Below, piece by piece: positions 56,580 to 64,000 of a stretch of 64,000 nucleotides of DNA; position 1 is the stretch's first letter, and the number at the start of each line of letters is the position of its first letter. The position numbers were made by a program, and so were the translations under genes. Source of the DNA: Brevibacterium rongguiense (GTDB lineage Bacteria; Actinomycetota; Actinomycetes; Actinomycetales; Brevibacteriaceae). The DNA is taken from contig NZ_WWEQ01000005.1 in the NCBI RefSeq assembly GCF_009857845.1, forward strand, positions 28,097 to 92,096, read 5' to 3'. Below the pieces are notes generated by a model. That model worked only from the letters and a program-made list of their open reading frames with translations. It was not told the DNA's origin and made no database searches.

Positions 56580-56585
56580 TAGACT
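56580..56585 (+). promoter_or_regulatory. -10 box (TAGACT) of the purF-purM operon
   Basis: TAGACT with a start near 56592 and a leader of about 80 bases before the small membrane protein gene that precedes purF by four bases. Confidence 0.45.
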
Positions 56586-56672
56586 CGCACGGGCGGCTTT
56601 CGCGGGGCCGCGGACCAGCAGGGCAGTCCCCGAGGCGCCCGGGCCGGGACAGTGCGAGCAGCAGGGGAGTAC

Positions 56673-57200
56673 ATGAAGGACACGGTCGACGTCTCCGTGC
56701 GCAGGAGCCCCCGCTACGGGGTCTTCATCGGCGCGGGCATCGTGGCGGGCTTCGCCGTCGGCATGGTGCTCTGGCTCATCCCCGCGGACACCTCATCGCT
56801 GACCACGCAGTTCTCGCCCGCCGCCATCGTCGGCCTGCTCATGGCGCTGTGCGCCGCCGTCGGCGGCTTCGCCGGCGCCGTGGTCGCGCTCATCGTCGAC
56901 CGGGTCGGCCTCAAGCGGGCCCGCCGCTACACCGTGGGCGCCGAGTACGAGCCGGTCGAGCGCCCGGTCGCCTCGTCCTCCGCCGCCGATGCCGAGTCCT
57001 CCTCGGCAGCCGCGGGCGCACCCACGACCGCAGACGCGCTGGCCGCCGCCGAAACCGATGCCGCCGCCGAACCCGAGCCCGCCGCTGCCGCGCCGTCCGC
57101 CGCTCCCGAGACCGCGGCCGGCGGCGCGGGCGGTTCGGAAGCTGGGCCGGCGGACGGCGCCGTGCGCGGCGCGGGCGGCCCGTCCGATATGGAAGAATGA
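56673..57200 (+). CDS. Small membrane protein upstream of purF
   Basis: 175 residues from ATG 56673 (AGGGG five bases upstream). Two spans (YGVFIGAGIVAGFAVGMVLWLI and FSPAAIVGLLMALCAAVGGFAGAVVALIVDRVG) followed by a basic loop and a roughly 80-residue Ala/Glu/Pro-rich cytoplasmic tail. Only four bases separate it from purF, so it shares the purF-purM transcript. Function unknown. Confidence 0.65.
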   Translation: MKDTVDVSVRRSPRYGVFIGAGIVAGFAVGMVLWLIPADTSSLTTQFSPAAIVGLLMALCAAVGGFAGAVVALIVDRVGLKRARRYTVGAEYEPVERPVASSSAADAESSSAAAGAPTTADALAAAETDAAAEPEPAAAAPSAAPETAAGGAGGSEAGPADGAVRGAGGPSDMEE

Positions 57201-57204
57201 GACC

Positions 57205-58692
57205 GTGGCACGACCTGATGGGCGCTTGACCCACGAACTCGACGCAGACGACAAGAAGCCGCAGGACGAGTGCGGCGTATTCGGCGTATGGGCGCCCGGT
57301 GAAGAGGTGTCGAAACTCGTCTTCTACGCCCTCTACGCGCTCCAGCACCGCGGGCAGGAGTCCGCCGGCATCGCCGCGAGCAACGGCAAGCAGATCCTCG
57401 TCTACCGGGACATGGGGCTCGTCTCCCAGGTCTTCGACGAGAACGACCTCGCCACGCTGCCCGGGCACCTGGCCGTCGGCCACACGCGCTACTCGACGAC
57501 CGGCTCGTCCTCGTGGGAGAACGCGCAGCCCACCCTGGGCCCCACGCCGTTCGGCACGGTGGCGCTCGCCCACAACGGCAACCTCACGAACTTCGAGCGC
57601 CTCCAGGAGATGGCCGACGAGGCGACGAGCGCGCACCAGGAGCAGGTGAAGCTCGCGACGAAGAAGAACGCGCGCACCCGGCCCCACCGCGATTCCTCGA
57701 ACGACACCTCGCTCGTCACCGAGCTGCTGGCCACCTCGCCCGGTGACGACCTCGTGCAGTCCGCGCTCAGCCTGTTCCCCAAGCTCGAGGGCGCGTTCTG
57801 CTTCGCGTTCATGGACGAGCACACCCTCTACGCCGCCCGCGACCCCCACGGGGTGCGCCCGCTGGCGCTGGGGCGCCTGGAGCGCGGCTGGGTCGTCGCG
57901 AGCGAGACGGCGGCCCTCGACATCGTCGGCGCCTCGTTCGTGCGCGAGGTGGAGCCCGGGGAGCTCATCGCGATCGACGAGGACGGCCTGCGCTCCTACC
58001 GCTTCGCCGAGCCCCAGCAGGAGGCGCGCTGCGTCTTCGAGTACGTCTACCTCGCCCGCCCGGACAGCATCCTGCACGGCAAGACCGTGCACACCGCGCG
58101 CACGGAGATGGGCCGAGTGCTGGCCCGCGAGCACCCCGTCGATGCGGACATGGTCATCGCGACCCCGGAGTCGGGCACCCCGGCGGCCGTGGGCTACGCG
58201 GAGGAGTCGGGCATCCCCTTCGGCCAGGGGCTCATGAAGAACGCCTACGTGGGCCGCACGTTCATCCAGCCCTCCCAGACGATCCGCCAGCTGGGCATCC
58301 GCCTCAAGCTCAACCCGCTGCGCGAGAACATCGTCGGCAAGCGCCTCGTCGTCGTCGACGACTCCGTAGTGCGCGGCAACACGCAGCGCGCGCTCGTGCG
58401 GATGCTGCGCGAGGCCGGTGCGGAGGAGATCCACGTGCGGATCTCCTCGCCGCCGGTCAAGTGGCCCTGTTTCTACGGCATCGACTTCGCCACCCGCGCC
58501 GAGCTCATCGCCAACGGCCTGACGAACGACGAGATCTGCAAGTCCCTGGGCGCGGACTCCCTGGGCTACATCTCGATCGACGGCATGATCGAGGCCACCG
58601 GCCAGCAGGCCGACCAGCTGTGCACCGCGTGTTTCTCCGGCTCCTACCCCATCCCGCTCGAGGCGGGCCTCGACCCCCAGAAGGGCTGCTGA
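57205..58692 (+). CDS. purF: Amidophosphoribosyltransferase
   Basis: Commits PRPP to purine synthesis. 495 residues from GTG 57205. A 22-residue propeptide precedes the catalytic Cys23 (DECGVFG). The glutaminase domain shows QHRGQESAGIAASNG and VGHTRYSTTG; the transferase domain has the PRPP loop KRLVVVDDSVVRGNT. Four cysteines (C276, C422, C473, C476) match the 4Fe-4S site of the Bacillus-type enzyme, which is oxygen-sensitive and cleaved at the propeptide. One base separates it from purM. Confidence 0.95.
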   Translation: MARPDGRLTHELDADDKKPQDECGVFGVWAPGEEVSKLVFYALYALQHRGQESAGIAASNGKQILVYRDMGLVSQVFDENDLATLPGHLAVGHTRYSTTGSSSWENAQPTLGPTPFGTVALAHNGNLTNFERLQEMADEATSAHQEQVKLATKKNARTRPHRDSSNDTSLVTELLATSPGDDLVQSALSLFPKLEGAFCFAFMDEHTLYAARDPHGVRPLALGRLERGWVVASETAALDIVGASFVREVEPGELIAIDEDGLRSYRFAEPQQEARCVFEYVYLARPDSILHGKTVHTARTEMGRVLAREHPVDADMVIATPESGTPAAVGYAEESGIPFGQGLMKNAYVGRTFIQPSQTIRQLGIRLKLNPLRENIVGKRLVVVDDSVVRGNTQRALVRMLREAGAEEIHVRISSPPVKWPCFYGIDFATRAELIANGLTNDEICKSLGADSLGYISIDGMIEATGQQADQLCTACFSGSYPIPLEAGLDPQKGC

Positions 58693-58693
58693 C

Positions 58694-59800
58694 ATGGCTG
58701 AGACGGGCAATCCGGGCGATCAGAGCGCAACGACCTACGCCGCCGCGGGCGTGGACGTCGACGCCGGCGACCGCGCCGTGGAGCTCATGAAGTCCGCCGT
58801 CGCCGCCACGCACACCCCGGGGGTGGTGGGCGCGACCGGTGGATTCGCCGGGATGTTCGACGTGAGCATGCTCAAGGACTACGAGCGGCCCCTGCTGGCC
58901 ACCTCGACCGACGGGGTGGGCACGAAGGTCGCGATCGCGCAGGCGCTCGACATCCACGACACGATCGGCTGGGACCTCGTGGGCATGGTCGTCGACGACA
59001 TCGTCGTCGTGGGCGCCAAGCCGCTCATCATGACCGACTACATCGCCTGCGGCCACGTGGTGCCCGAGCGCATCGCGGCGATCGTGCGCGGCATCGCGGA
59101 GGCGTGCGCCAGCGCCGGGGTCGCCCTGGTGGGCGGCGAGACCGCCGAGCACCCCGGGCTGCTCGCGGCGGACGAGTACGACGTCGCCGGTGCCGCGACC
59201 GGCGTCGTCGAGGCCTCCCGCGCACTCGGCCCCGAGCGCGTGGCCGCGGGCGACGTGCTCCTGGGGCTGCCCTCGTCCGGTCTGCACTCGAACGGCTTCT
59301 CCCTCGTGCGCCGGATCATCGCCGATGCCGGCTGGCGCCTCGAGCGCGAGGTCACCGAGTTCGGCCGCACCCTCGGCGAGGAGCTGCTCGCGCCCACTCG
59401 CGTCTACGCCGGCGAGCTGCTCGAACTCCTCGAGCGGGTGCCGGGCGCCGTCCACGCGATGTCGCACGTCACCGGGGGCGGCCTGAGCGCCAACGTGGCG
59501 CGGGTGCTGCCCGCCGGCCTCATCGCCGTCATGGAGCGCAGCACGTGGGACGTGCCTGTTGTCTTCGATGTGCTCGGCGACCTGGGCCACGTGCCCCGCG
59601 AGGACCGGGAGCGGACGTGGAACCTGGGGGTCGGCATGGTGCTCGCCGTCGATGCCGCGCAGGCCGACGCCGTGCTCGCCGCTGTGCCGGGGGCGTGGCG
59701 GCTGGGCGAGGTGGCAGCGGACGACGGCTCGCTTGCCCAGGCCCCGGGCTATGTCTCCGGTGCCAAGGGCGTGCAGGGCGGCGCGGCCATCCTGCGCTGA
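58694..59800 (+). CDS. purM: Phosphoribosylformylglycinamidine cyclo-ligase
   Basis: AIR synthetase, fifth purine step; 368 residues. Blocks: TSTDGVGTKVAIAQALDIHDTIGWDLVGMVVDDIVV (two adjacent parts), GGETAEHPGLL, GLPSSGLHSNGFSLVRRII, and GGGLSANVARVLP. ATG 58694 is one base after the purF stop; both form one operon. An Asn/Gly-rich leader of about 20 residues is variable. Confidence 0.95.
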   Translation: MAETGNPGDQSATTYAAAGVDVDAGDRAVELMKSAVAATHTPGVVGATGGFAGMFDVSMLKDYERPLLATSTDGVGTKVAIAQALDIHDTIGWDLVGMVVDDIVVVGAKPLIMTDYIACGHVVPERIAAIVRGIAEACASAGVALVGGETAEHPGLLAADEYDVAGAATGVVEASRALGPERVAAGDVLLGLPSSGLHSNGFSLVRRIIADAGWRLEREVTEFGRTLGEELLAPTRVYAGELLELLERVPGAVHAMSHVTGGGLSANVARVLPAGLIAVMERSTWDVPVVFDVLGDLGHVPREDRERTWNLGVGMVLAVDAAQADAVLAAVPGAWRLGEVAADDGSLAQAPGYVSGAKGVQGGAAILR

Positions 59801-59865
59801 GGACGGCGCACGCGAACGGGCCCCGGGTGAGGGAGAGCCCGGACGGCGCACGCGAACGGGCCCCG
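59801..59865 (+). repeat. 25-bp direct repeat after purM
   Basis: An identical 25-base segment beginning GGACGGCGCACGCGAACGGG occurs at 59801-59825, directly after the purM stop, and again at 59841-59865. The second copy supplies the left arm of the purM/DUF3073 terminator. The duplication probably arose by copying the terminator arm. Confidence 0.85.
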
Positions 59866-59884
59866 CACCTGCGGGGCCCGTTCG
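59853..59884. terminator. Perfect 14-bp hairpin between purM and DUF3073
   Basis: Arms CGAACGGGCCCCGC (59853-59866) and GCGGGGCCCGTTCG (59871-59884) around loop ACCT, in the gap between convergent genes. Confidence 0.8.
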
Positions 59885-59914
59885 GCGTTCTGCGGCTCGT
59901 GCTGAGCGGCGGGG

Positions 59915-60130
59915 TCAGCGCTGCTCCGATTCCTCCGGCTCGTCGTCGACGTCCGCGTACTTGTCCGCGTAGTCGGAGTAGTCGGACTCATCATAGGGAT
60001 CGGCGCCGGAGTCCGAGCCGTGCTCTCCGCCGAGCTCCTTCTGGAGAGCACCCAGATCGGTGTCCGGGCTGTAGTACTTGAGCTTCCGGGCTACCTTGAT
60101 CTGCTTCGCTTTTGCGCGGCCGCGACCCAC
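59915..60130 (-). CDS. DUF3073 family protein
   Basis: 71-residue actinobacterial protein. The basic N terminus GRGRAKAKQIKVARKLKYYSPDTDLGALQKEL is the family signature; the rest is acidic and Tyr/Asp-rich (DESDYSDYADKYADVDDEPEE). GTG 60130 has GGAGGGGG upstream. A gene of this family commonly lies opposite purM in actinobacteria, as here. No function is known. A TAGAAT -10 box is at 60214-60209. Confidence 0.85.
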   Translation of the reverse strand: MGRGRAKAKQIKVARKLKYYSPDTDLGALQKELGGEHGSDSGADPYDESDYSDYADKYADVDDEPEESEQR

Positions 60131-60208
60131 AGGCGTCGACCCCCTCCGTCTTCGACCCGGGGCGCAGCAATGGGGCCCCGTCCAGCTTCGTCACTTCTCT
60201 GCGGTCCG

Positions 60209-60214
60209 ATTCTA
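60209..60214 (-). promoter_or_regulatory. -10 box (TAGAAT) of the DUF3073 gene
   Basis: TAGAAT on the minus strand gives a leader of about 70 bases. Confidence 0.45.
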
Positions 60215-60313
60215 GCGGCTCCCACCCGCTTGTGCCATTTGCCAAGACGGCCGGCAAGACGGGCCGCGGCGGCACCGGCAGCCGCGGGGTGCGGGGCGCT
60301 GCCGCCCTGCGGA

Positions 60314-60319
60314 TACGCT
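60314..60319 (+). promoter_or_regulatory. -10 box (TACGCT) for a leaderless hypothetical gene
   Basis: TACGCT, six bases, then ATG 60326. Confidence 0.55.
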
Positions 60320-60325
60320 GGGGCC

Positions 60326-61141
60326 ATGCCGTACGAGCGCCGATACCTCATCGAACTGCGGATCTTCGAGCCCCTCGTGGTCCACCCGGATCTCGAGGAC
60401 TACCCGGTCAGCGACAACCGGACGATGATCCTCCGGCTCGCCGGGGAGGACGCCGACGCCCGGCTCATCAGCCTGCCGCCGGACCCCGTGGCCGACTCCT
60501 ACCGCGGCACGCCCATCATGATGACGGGTGCGGACGCGGGGGACGGCATCGATCGGGTCTGCCCGCTGCAGGACGATATCCGCTCCTGGCACGCGCTCGA
60601 GGCCCTGAGCGAGTCGTCCTCGAAGGCCGAGCTCGACGCGATGGTGCCCAAGTCCGCGCGGCGCCGCGCGGCCGCCCACCGCGTCGAGTGGCTGCAGGGC
60701 GAGCCGGATACGCGCGTGTTCACCCGCACCTCGGCGTGGGATGTCTCGCCGGTGTGGTGGCTGGCGATCGATCCCGAGGAGGACCAGGTGATCGCCGACG
60801 AGACCGAGCACGGTCATCGGGTGCGCATCCGGGTGCCCATCCTCACCGCCGCGTCGCGGGTCGAATGGGCGGTCTCGGTGCTCAAGGAGAAGTCGCGGCT
60901 GAGCGCGGTCGTCGAATCCGCGGAGCAGTTCTCGGACTGGCTCGACTCGTTCGACATGAACTCGATCGTCGAGCTGGACCTGGGCGGGATGAGCGAGATC
61001 ATCTACCCGGAGACCGGTGCGGACCTGGTGAGCGACTGGGTGGACGCACTCGACGCCGACGACCGCGAATCCGCGATCGCCGCGTTCAACGCCTACACAC
61101 GGCAGTGGGAGGCGCTCGGCCTCTACGCCCGCGGCAGCTGA
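60326..61141 (+). CDS. Conserved hypothetical protein
   Basis: 271 residues, soluble, no signal peptide. I do not recognise a domain. Visible features: N-terminal YERRYLIELRIFEPLVVHPDLEDYP, a Trp-rich segment AWDVSPVWWLAIDPEEDQVIAD, and a helical acidic C-terminal part (VSDWVDALDADDRESAIAAFNAYTRQWEALGL). Strong codon bias supports a real gene, and it has its own leaderless promoter. Confidence 0.7.
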   Translation: MPYERRYLIELRIFEPLVVHPDLEDYPVSDNRTMILRLAGEDADARLISLPPDPVADSYRGTPIMMTGADAGDGIDRVCPLQDDIRSWHALEALSESSSKAELDAMVPKSARRRAAAHRVEWLQGEPDTRVFTRTSAWDVSPVWWLAIDPEEDQVIADETEHGHRVRIRVPILTAASRVEWAVSVLKEKSRLSAVVESAEQFSDWLDSFDMNSIVELDLGGMSEIIYPETGADLVSDWVDALDADDRESAIAAFNAYTRQWEALGLYARGS

Positions 61142-61423
61142 GGCGGGGCCGCCGCCGGCCATGACGACGGCCCCGGGGGATGCCCGCAGGCACGGGGAGT
61201 GCCGGGGCATCGCTGCCCTGGCACGTGCCACGCTACTGGCGGGGGACTCGGGGGCCCAGGCCTCCGGCTGGGTATTCACACAGTGTTTACAGGCCCGGCC
61301 CCGGCCCGAGGCGCGCGCTGGGTAGCGTGGGAGGCGCGGTCGGCCGCCCTGCGCGCCCCCGCCCGCGCGCAGCTCAGGGGTTCCGGGCCGCGCGGTGCCG
61401 ATACCGGAGGGACGAAGAAGACG
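61142..61423 (+). promoter_or_regulatory. Upstream region of the small membrane protein, with a 12-bp palindrome
   Basis: 282 bases. TGGCACGTGCCA (61219-61230) is a perfect palindrome. TGTTTACA and a TAGCGT -10 candidate (about 61323-61328) follow, giving a leader with GGAGG at 61406-61410. The palindrome could be a regulator site. Confidence 0.5.
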
Positions 61424-61663
61424 ATGGTCTTCGCATTCGCTTTCACCGCCCTGCTCGTGCTGACCGGACTGTGCACGAGCGCCGTCGTGGGCCTGCGCCG
61501 TCAGCGCCGTTTCCTCGCCTCACGTGCGGATGCGGTCGACGGAGACGGCGCCTCGGTCGGCGGCAGCGGTGCCGAGGCCGGCCCCGCCGCGGCCGGGGCC
61601 GCGCTGCCGGAGGGACTTGCGGCCGAGGGCGGTCCGATGCGGGCCGCTGGAACCGCCGCCTGA
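61424..61663 (+). CDS. Small single-span membrane protein
   Basis: 79 residues; span FAFAFTALLVLTGLCTSAVVGL (about 3-24, split here for length only) then basic RRQRRF and an Ala/Gly-rich tail. GGAGG lies 13 bases upstream, which is far, and the tail has little sequence character. Probably real but weakly supported. Confidence 0.4.
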   Translation: MVFAFAFTALLVLTGLCTSAVVGLRRQRRFLASRADAVDGDGASVGGSGAEAGPAAAGAALPEGLAAEGGPMRAAGTAA

Positions 61664-61742
61664 CGGGTGCGCGGCATCGCTGCGCTGGGTCCGCACCATC
61701 GCTGCGCCGGAGCCGGGCGGCTTGGCGCCGCCCCCACCGGGT

Positions 61743-62720
61743 TCAGGAGCCGTGCGCCCGCCGCTCGAGGACGGGGTCGACGAAGACGACCAAGCGCGTG
61801 TTCGCCGCCTCGAAGTGCAGGACGAGCACCGCATCGCCGGCCCCCGCGTGACGTGCCGTGGGCAGCCCGGTCGTGGGGGTTGCCGGAAGGCCAGGGCCTG
61901 TCTCCCGCGCACCGATGCTGTCGGAGTCCAGCAGCTGGATCGAGCTCAGGTCCGTCCAGGAGCGGTGCGCCCAGCGCATGCGCCTGTCCATGGCGGCCAC
62001 GATCTGGGCGCCGGTGACGGTGCTGGGAACCGCCGCCGCTCCCACCTCGCCGTAGAGCGTGAAGCGGCCGAATGTGAGGGGGCCGTCCACCCCGGTGCCG
62101 GCGCTCGCGAGCGCCCGCTTGAACCCGAAGTCGCCGGCGAACCGGACGGCTGCCGCGTCCCGGTGGAGCGAGAGCCCCGTGATGGCACCGGAGCCCATCT
62201 CATGGGCCTCATCCCACAGCTGTTCGACGCTGGGCGCGCGGAGGAATGTTTCCCGGTAGGCGGAGGGGCGGCCGTCGATGCGCACGCCCTCGGGCCCGCT
62301 CACCGCGGTGATCGCCGTGGAGAGCCTGATCATCGTGGCGCCCCAGCCGGGCGCGGAGCCGGCGCAGGCGACCATGTCGCCGAAGGGGATGGCGTCGAGG
62401 GACTCACTCAGCGTGCCCCGGGTGCCCAGCACGGGCATGTCCGCTTCGTCCGCCACGTCGCCGACCGCGCACGAGGCCCCCTGCCGACTGCGGCCCCGCG
62501 CCCACCGCTCGCACACCTGGGCGTAGGCGTAGCGGAAGTCCTCGCCCTGGGTCTTCGCCGCCGCTTCCAGGGCGCAGCGGATGCCGTCCTCGGTGGGCTC
62601 CACGCGGAACTCGCCGGCCCGCTTGGAGCCAGAAGTCCAGGGGGCGCAGCCGGCGGTGCTGGCCAGGGCGGCTGCGGCGCTCGCGCTCAGGCCCGTGCGG
62701 AGGAGGGTTCGTCGATCCAT
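61743..62720 (-). CDS. Tat-exported lipoprotein of unknown function
   Basis: 325 residues. Twin-arginine lipoprotein signal (DRRTLLRTGLSASAAAALAS, lipid cysteine C25 in STAGC). The mature protein has no motif I recognise: TEDGIRCALEAAAKTQGEDFRYAYAQVCERWA, GDMVACAGSAPGWGATMIRL, and LSSIQLLDSDSIGARETG are visible. Two further cysteines (in AQVCERW and GASCAVG) may pair. Surface-anchored, possibly a binding or wall protein. Downstream neighbour is convergent and the upstream gene is divergent. Confidence 0.65.
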   Translation of the reverse strand: MDRRTLLRTGLSASAAAALASTAGCAPWTSGSKRAGEFRVEPTEDGIRCALEAAAKTQGEDFRYAYAQVCERWARGRSRQGASCAVGDVADEADMPVLGTRGTLSESLDAIPFGDMVACAGSAPGWGATMIRLSTAITAVSGPEGVRIDGRPSAYRETFLRAPSVEQLWDEAHEMGSGAITGLSLHRDAAAVRFAGDFGFKRALASAGTGVDGPLTFGRFTLYGEVGAAAVPSTVTGAQIVAAMDRRMRWAHRSWTDLSSIQLLDSDSIGARETGPGLPATPTTGLPTARHAGAGDAVLVLHFEAANTRLVVFVDPVLERRAHGS

Positions 62721-62907
62721 GTCGGTCCTTGCGGTCGCGGATGTCTGCTGCCGAGGTCTGCCGCCAGGCTAGCGCGGCATTGCGAGGCTCGGAGGGGAAT
62801 CCGGCCCCCTGTGGCCGGTTTGGCTCACCCCGGCACGCGTGGCGGGAGTTTGCGCGGGGCGGACCGGCGCGCGGGCCGAGTTCCCCGCCGGGTGAGGGTG
62901 TCCTCGC
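62721..62907. other. Gap between divergent lipoprotein and transglycosylase genes
   Basis: No gene. The lipoprotein start lies at 62720; the only promoter-like element I can support is the rightward TAGGCT at 62908-62913. GCTAGCGC at 62768-62775 is a possible leftward -10 but weak. Confidence 0.35.
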
Positions 62908-62953
62908 TAGGCTGGTCGGGATGGCGGCAGACGATGGAGGGATGGGCGCATGA
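62908..62953 (+). promoter_or_regulatory. -10 box and leaderless 10-codon upstream ORF coupled to the transglycosylase
   Basis: TAGGCT (62908-62913), seven bases, then ATG 62921, matching the window-wide leaderless pattern. That ATG opens a 10-codon frame (MAADDGGMGA) whose TGA overlaps the transglycosylase ATG 62950 (ATGA). The GGAGGG inside the small frame would also serve as ribosome-binding site for the main gene. Confidence 0.6.
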
Positions 62954-63726
62954 GCAGGTCGGAGAAGGGCTTCCTGGTGGGAGCGATCCTCGCCGTGCTC
63001 GTGCTGCTCGTGGGCGGCGGACTCGTGGTGGGCGGGGTGATCGGCCCGCGCCAGTCCCAGGGCACCTCGGCGGAGATCCAGGACGGCGAGCCGGCGGCGC
63101 CCAGCGCCGCTCAGACCGCCGCGGATGCCGCCCCCACCCCGGCGGCCAGTCAGAAGCCGGCCGACGCCGTCGACTCGGCGTGGGTGCGGGCGACCGAGGC
63201 CAGCACGGGCATCCCCGGCCGCGCGCTGCGGGCGTACGCCGCGGCCGCCGCGAAGGTCGATCGCGAGCAGCGCGAGTGCGGGCTGTCGTGGAACACGGTG
63301 GCGGCGATCGGGCAGATCGAGTCGAATCACGGGCGGGAGGGCGGCGCGCACATCACGGCCGACGGGACCACCTCGAAGCCCATCGTGGGCGTGGCGCTCG
63401 ACGGCGTGAACGTCAAGAACATCCCGGACACGGACAACGGCAAGCTCGACGGGGACAAGGAGCACGACCGCGCGGTGGGCCCCATGCAGTTCATCCCGCA
63501 GTCCTGGCGCCAGTTCGGGCGCGATGGCAGCGGTGACGGCAAAGCGGACCCGCACAACATCGACGATGCCGCGCTCACGGCGGCCGGCTACCTGTGCGCC
63601 TCGGGCGAGGTCAGCTCCGCGGCCGGGTGGGACCGGGCTATCCGCTCGTACAACGACTCCGATGTCTACGTGCGCGATGTGCTTGCCGCGGCGAACTCGA
63701 TCGCCGCGCGCGCAGGGCGCTCCTGA
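62950..63726 (+). CDS. Membrane-anchored lytic transglycosylase (MltB/SLT_2 type)
   Basis: 258 residues. N-terminal anchor (FLVGAILAVLVLLVGGGLVV, about 8-30), a Pro/Ala linker and a catalytic domain cleaving peptidoglycan glycan strands. Catalytic Glu124 lies in AAIGQIESNHGREGG; other blocks are GPMQFIPQSWRQFGRDGSGDGKADPHNIDDAALTAAGYLC in two parts and the final AIRSYNDSDVYVRDVL. It follows a tiny leaderless upstream ORF. Confidence 0.87.
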   Translation: MSRSEKGFLVGAILAVLVLLVGGGLVVGGVIGPRQSQGTSAEIQDGEPAAPSAAQTAADAAPTPAASQKPADAVDSAWVRATEASTGIPGRALRAYAAAAAKVDREQRECGLSWNTVAAIGQIESNHGREGGAHITADGTTSKPIVGVALDGVNVKNIPDTDNGKLDGDKEHDRAVGPMQFIPQSWRQFGRDGSGDGKADPHNIDDAALTAAGYLCASGEVSSAAGWDRAIRSYNDSDVYVRDVLAAANSIAARAGRS

Positions 63727-63890
63727 CGGGCCGAGCGCACGGCGCCCCGATGCCGAGGCGGTCATCGAGCTGACGGCCCGGATGCCGCGTGGGGCGGTCC
63801 ATGACCGCGTGTGACGGGCGGTGACGCCTAAGCGACGGCGCGTGACAGCCCCGCGCCGCGGTGGGGCGCCGCCGTGCCTACGGTGCCGGC
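63727..63890 (+). other. Gap before the right-edge gene
   Basis: About 160 bases without a gene; contains the TACGGT -10 box at 63879-63884 for the next gene and no clear terminator. Confidence 0.4.
63879..63884 (+). promoter_or_regulatory. -10 box (TACGGT) for a leaderless gene at the right edge
   Basis: TACGGT, six bases, then ATG 63891. Confidence 0.5.
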
Positions 63891-64000
63891 ATGGACATCT
63901 CCGCTGCCGGCGCCCCAGCGCCGCATCCGGCCCGCACGGCCCCTGCACCGGGCCCGGCCGCCGACCGTGCCGGCACGCCCGCCGGCGGCTCGGGCACGCC
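63891..64000 (+). CDS. N-terminal fragment of an unknown protein (3' partial)
   Basis: ATG 63891 opens a frame that runs off the right edge after 36 full codons. The visible part (MDISAAGAPAPHPARTAPAP and on) is Ala/Pro-rich and disordered. No domain can be named from this piece. Confidence 0.5.
   Translation, partial: MDISAAGAPAPHPARTAPAPGPAADRAGTPAGGSGT

Overview
The window is a 64 kb stretch of a very GC-rich chromosome. The third codon position is almost always G or C, and start codons are often GTG. Gene content points to an actinobacterium, most likely of the Micrococcales type. Indicators are a DUF3151 gene next to purA, a DUF3073 gene facing purM, the three-part PurS/PurQ/PurL enzyme, a 4Fe-4S type PurF, TGAAC-N3-GTTCA biotin boxes, a DUF222/HNH gene, and many genes whose start codon lies 6-7 bases after a TAnnnT -10 box (leaderless transcripts). 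I see no rRNA, tRNA, CRISPR array, prophage or insertion sequence. The genus cannot be fixed from the sequence alone.

Layout. 0-4.5 kb: the tail of an unknown gene, then a tightly overlapped wall-glycan operon (ABC permease, ABC ATPase, family 2 glycosyltransferase, membrane-anchored degenerate GDPD-like protein), then DUF3151. 4.4-8.3 kb: an eight-copy 18-bp repeat, purA, and a decayed DUF222/HNH gene. 8.3-16.9 kb: the TctCBA tripartite carboxylate transporter, an MmpL-type exporter with a damaged 5' end, oligopeptidase B and an SdpI-like protein. 16.9-21.8 kb: an accessory catabolic cassette (DUF1445 hydro-lyase, MetE-like methyltransferase, FAD phenol-type hydroxylase) divergent from a GntR/FCD regulator, with a perfect 16-bp inverted repeat between them. 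21.8-23.7 kb: a YhgE-like membrane protein divergent from a TetR regulator.

23.7-33.7 kb: purL, bioB with two BioQ-like boxes, a thioesterase, rhodanese TrhO, an acidic DUF6882-like protein with a MinD-like tail, a DDAH-family hydrolase, purQ-purS and a pyrimidine-dimer glycosylase-like protein. 33.7-44.6 kb: a polyamine uptake and degradation locus (PuuB-like oxidase, PotC, PotB, frameshifted PotD, PotA, amidohydrolase, aldehyde dehydrogenase) divergent from an Lrp regulator and a class III aminotransferase. 44.6-51.6 kb: purC, purD, TspO, a small membrane protein, L-asparaginase with an SCP-like partner, and a second aldehyde dehydrogenase. 51.6-64 kb: a 950-residue YhgE/Pip protein full of heptad repeats, an EamA transporter, a pentapeptide-like hypothetical, purF-purM, DUF3073, unknown proteins, a Tat lipoprotein and an MltB-like transglycosylase.

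Purine genes run through the whole window (purA, L, Q, S, C, D, F, M). The four minus-strand purine promoters (purL, purS, purC, purD) all carry the hexamer TAGACT. The polyamine locus would import putrescine or spermidine (PotABCD) and oxidise it through aminotransferase or oxidase plus aldehyde dehydrogenase steps. The 16.9-21.8 kb cassette is the best candidate for an undescribed pathway: a methyltransferase with an intact MetE zinc site sits beside an aromatic hydroxylase.

Three genes (mmpL, potD, purA) look one base out of register near G/C-rich runs, and the HNH gene has both a shifted start and an in-frame stop. The raw reads should be checked before calling these biological.
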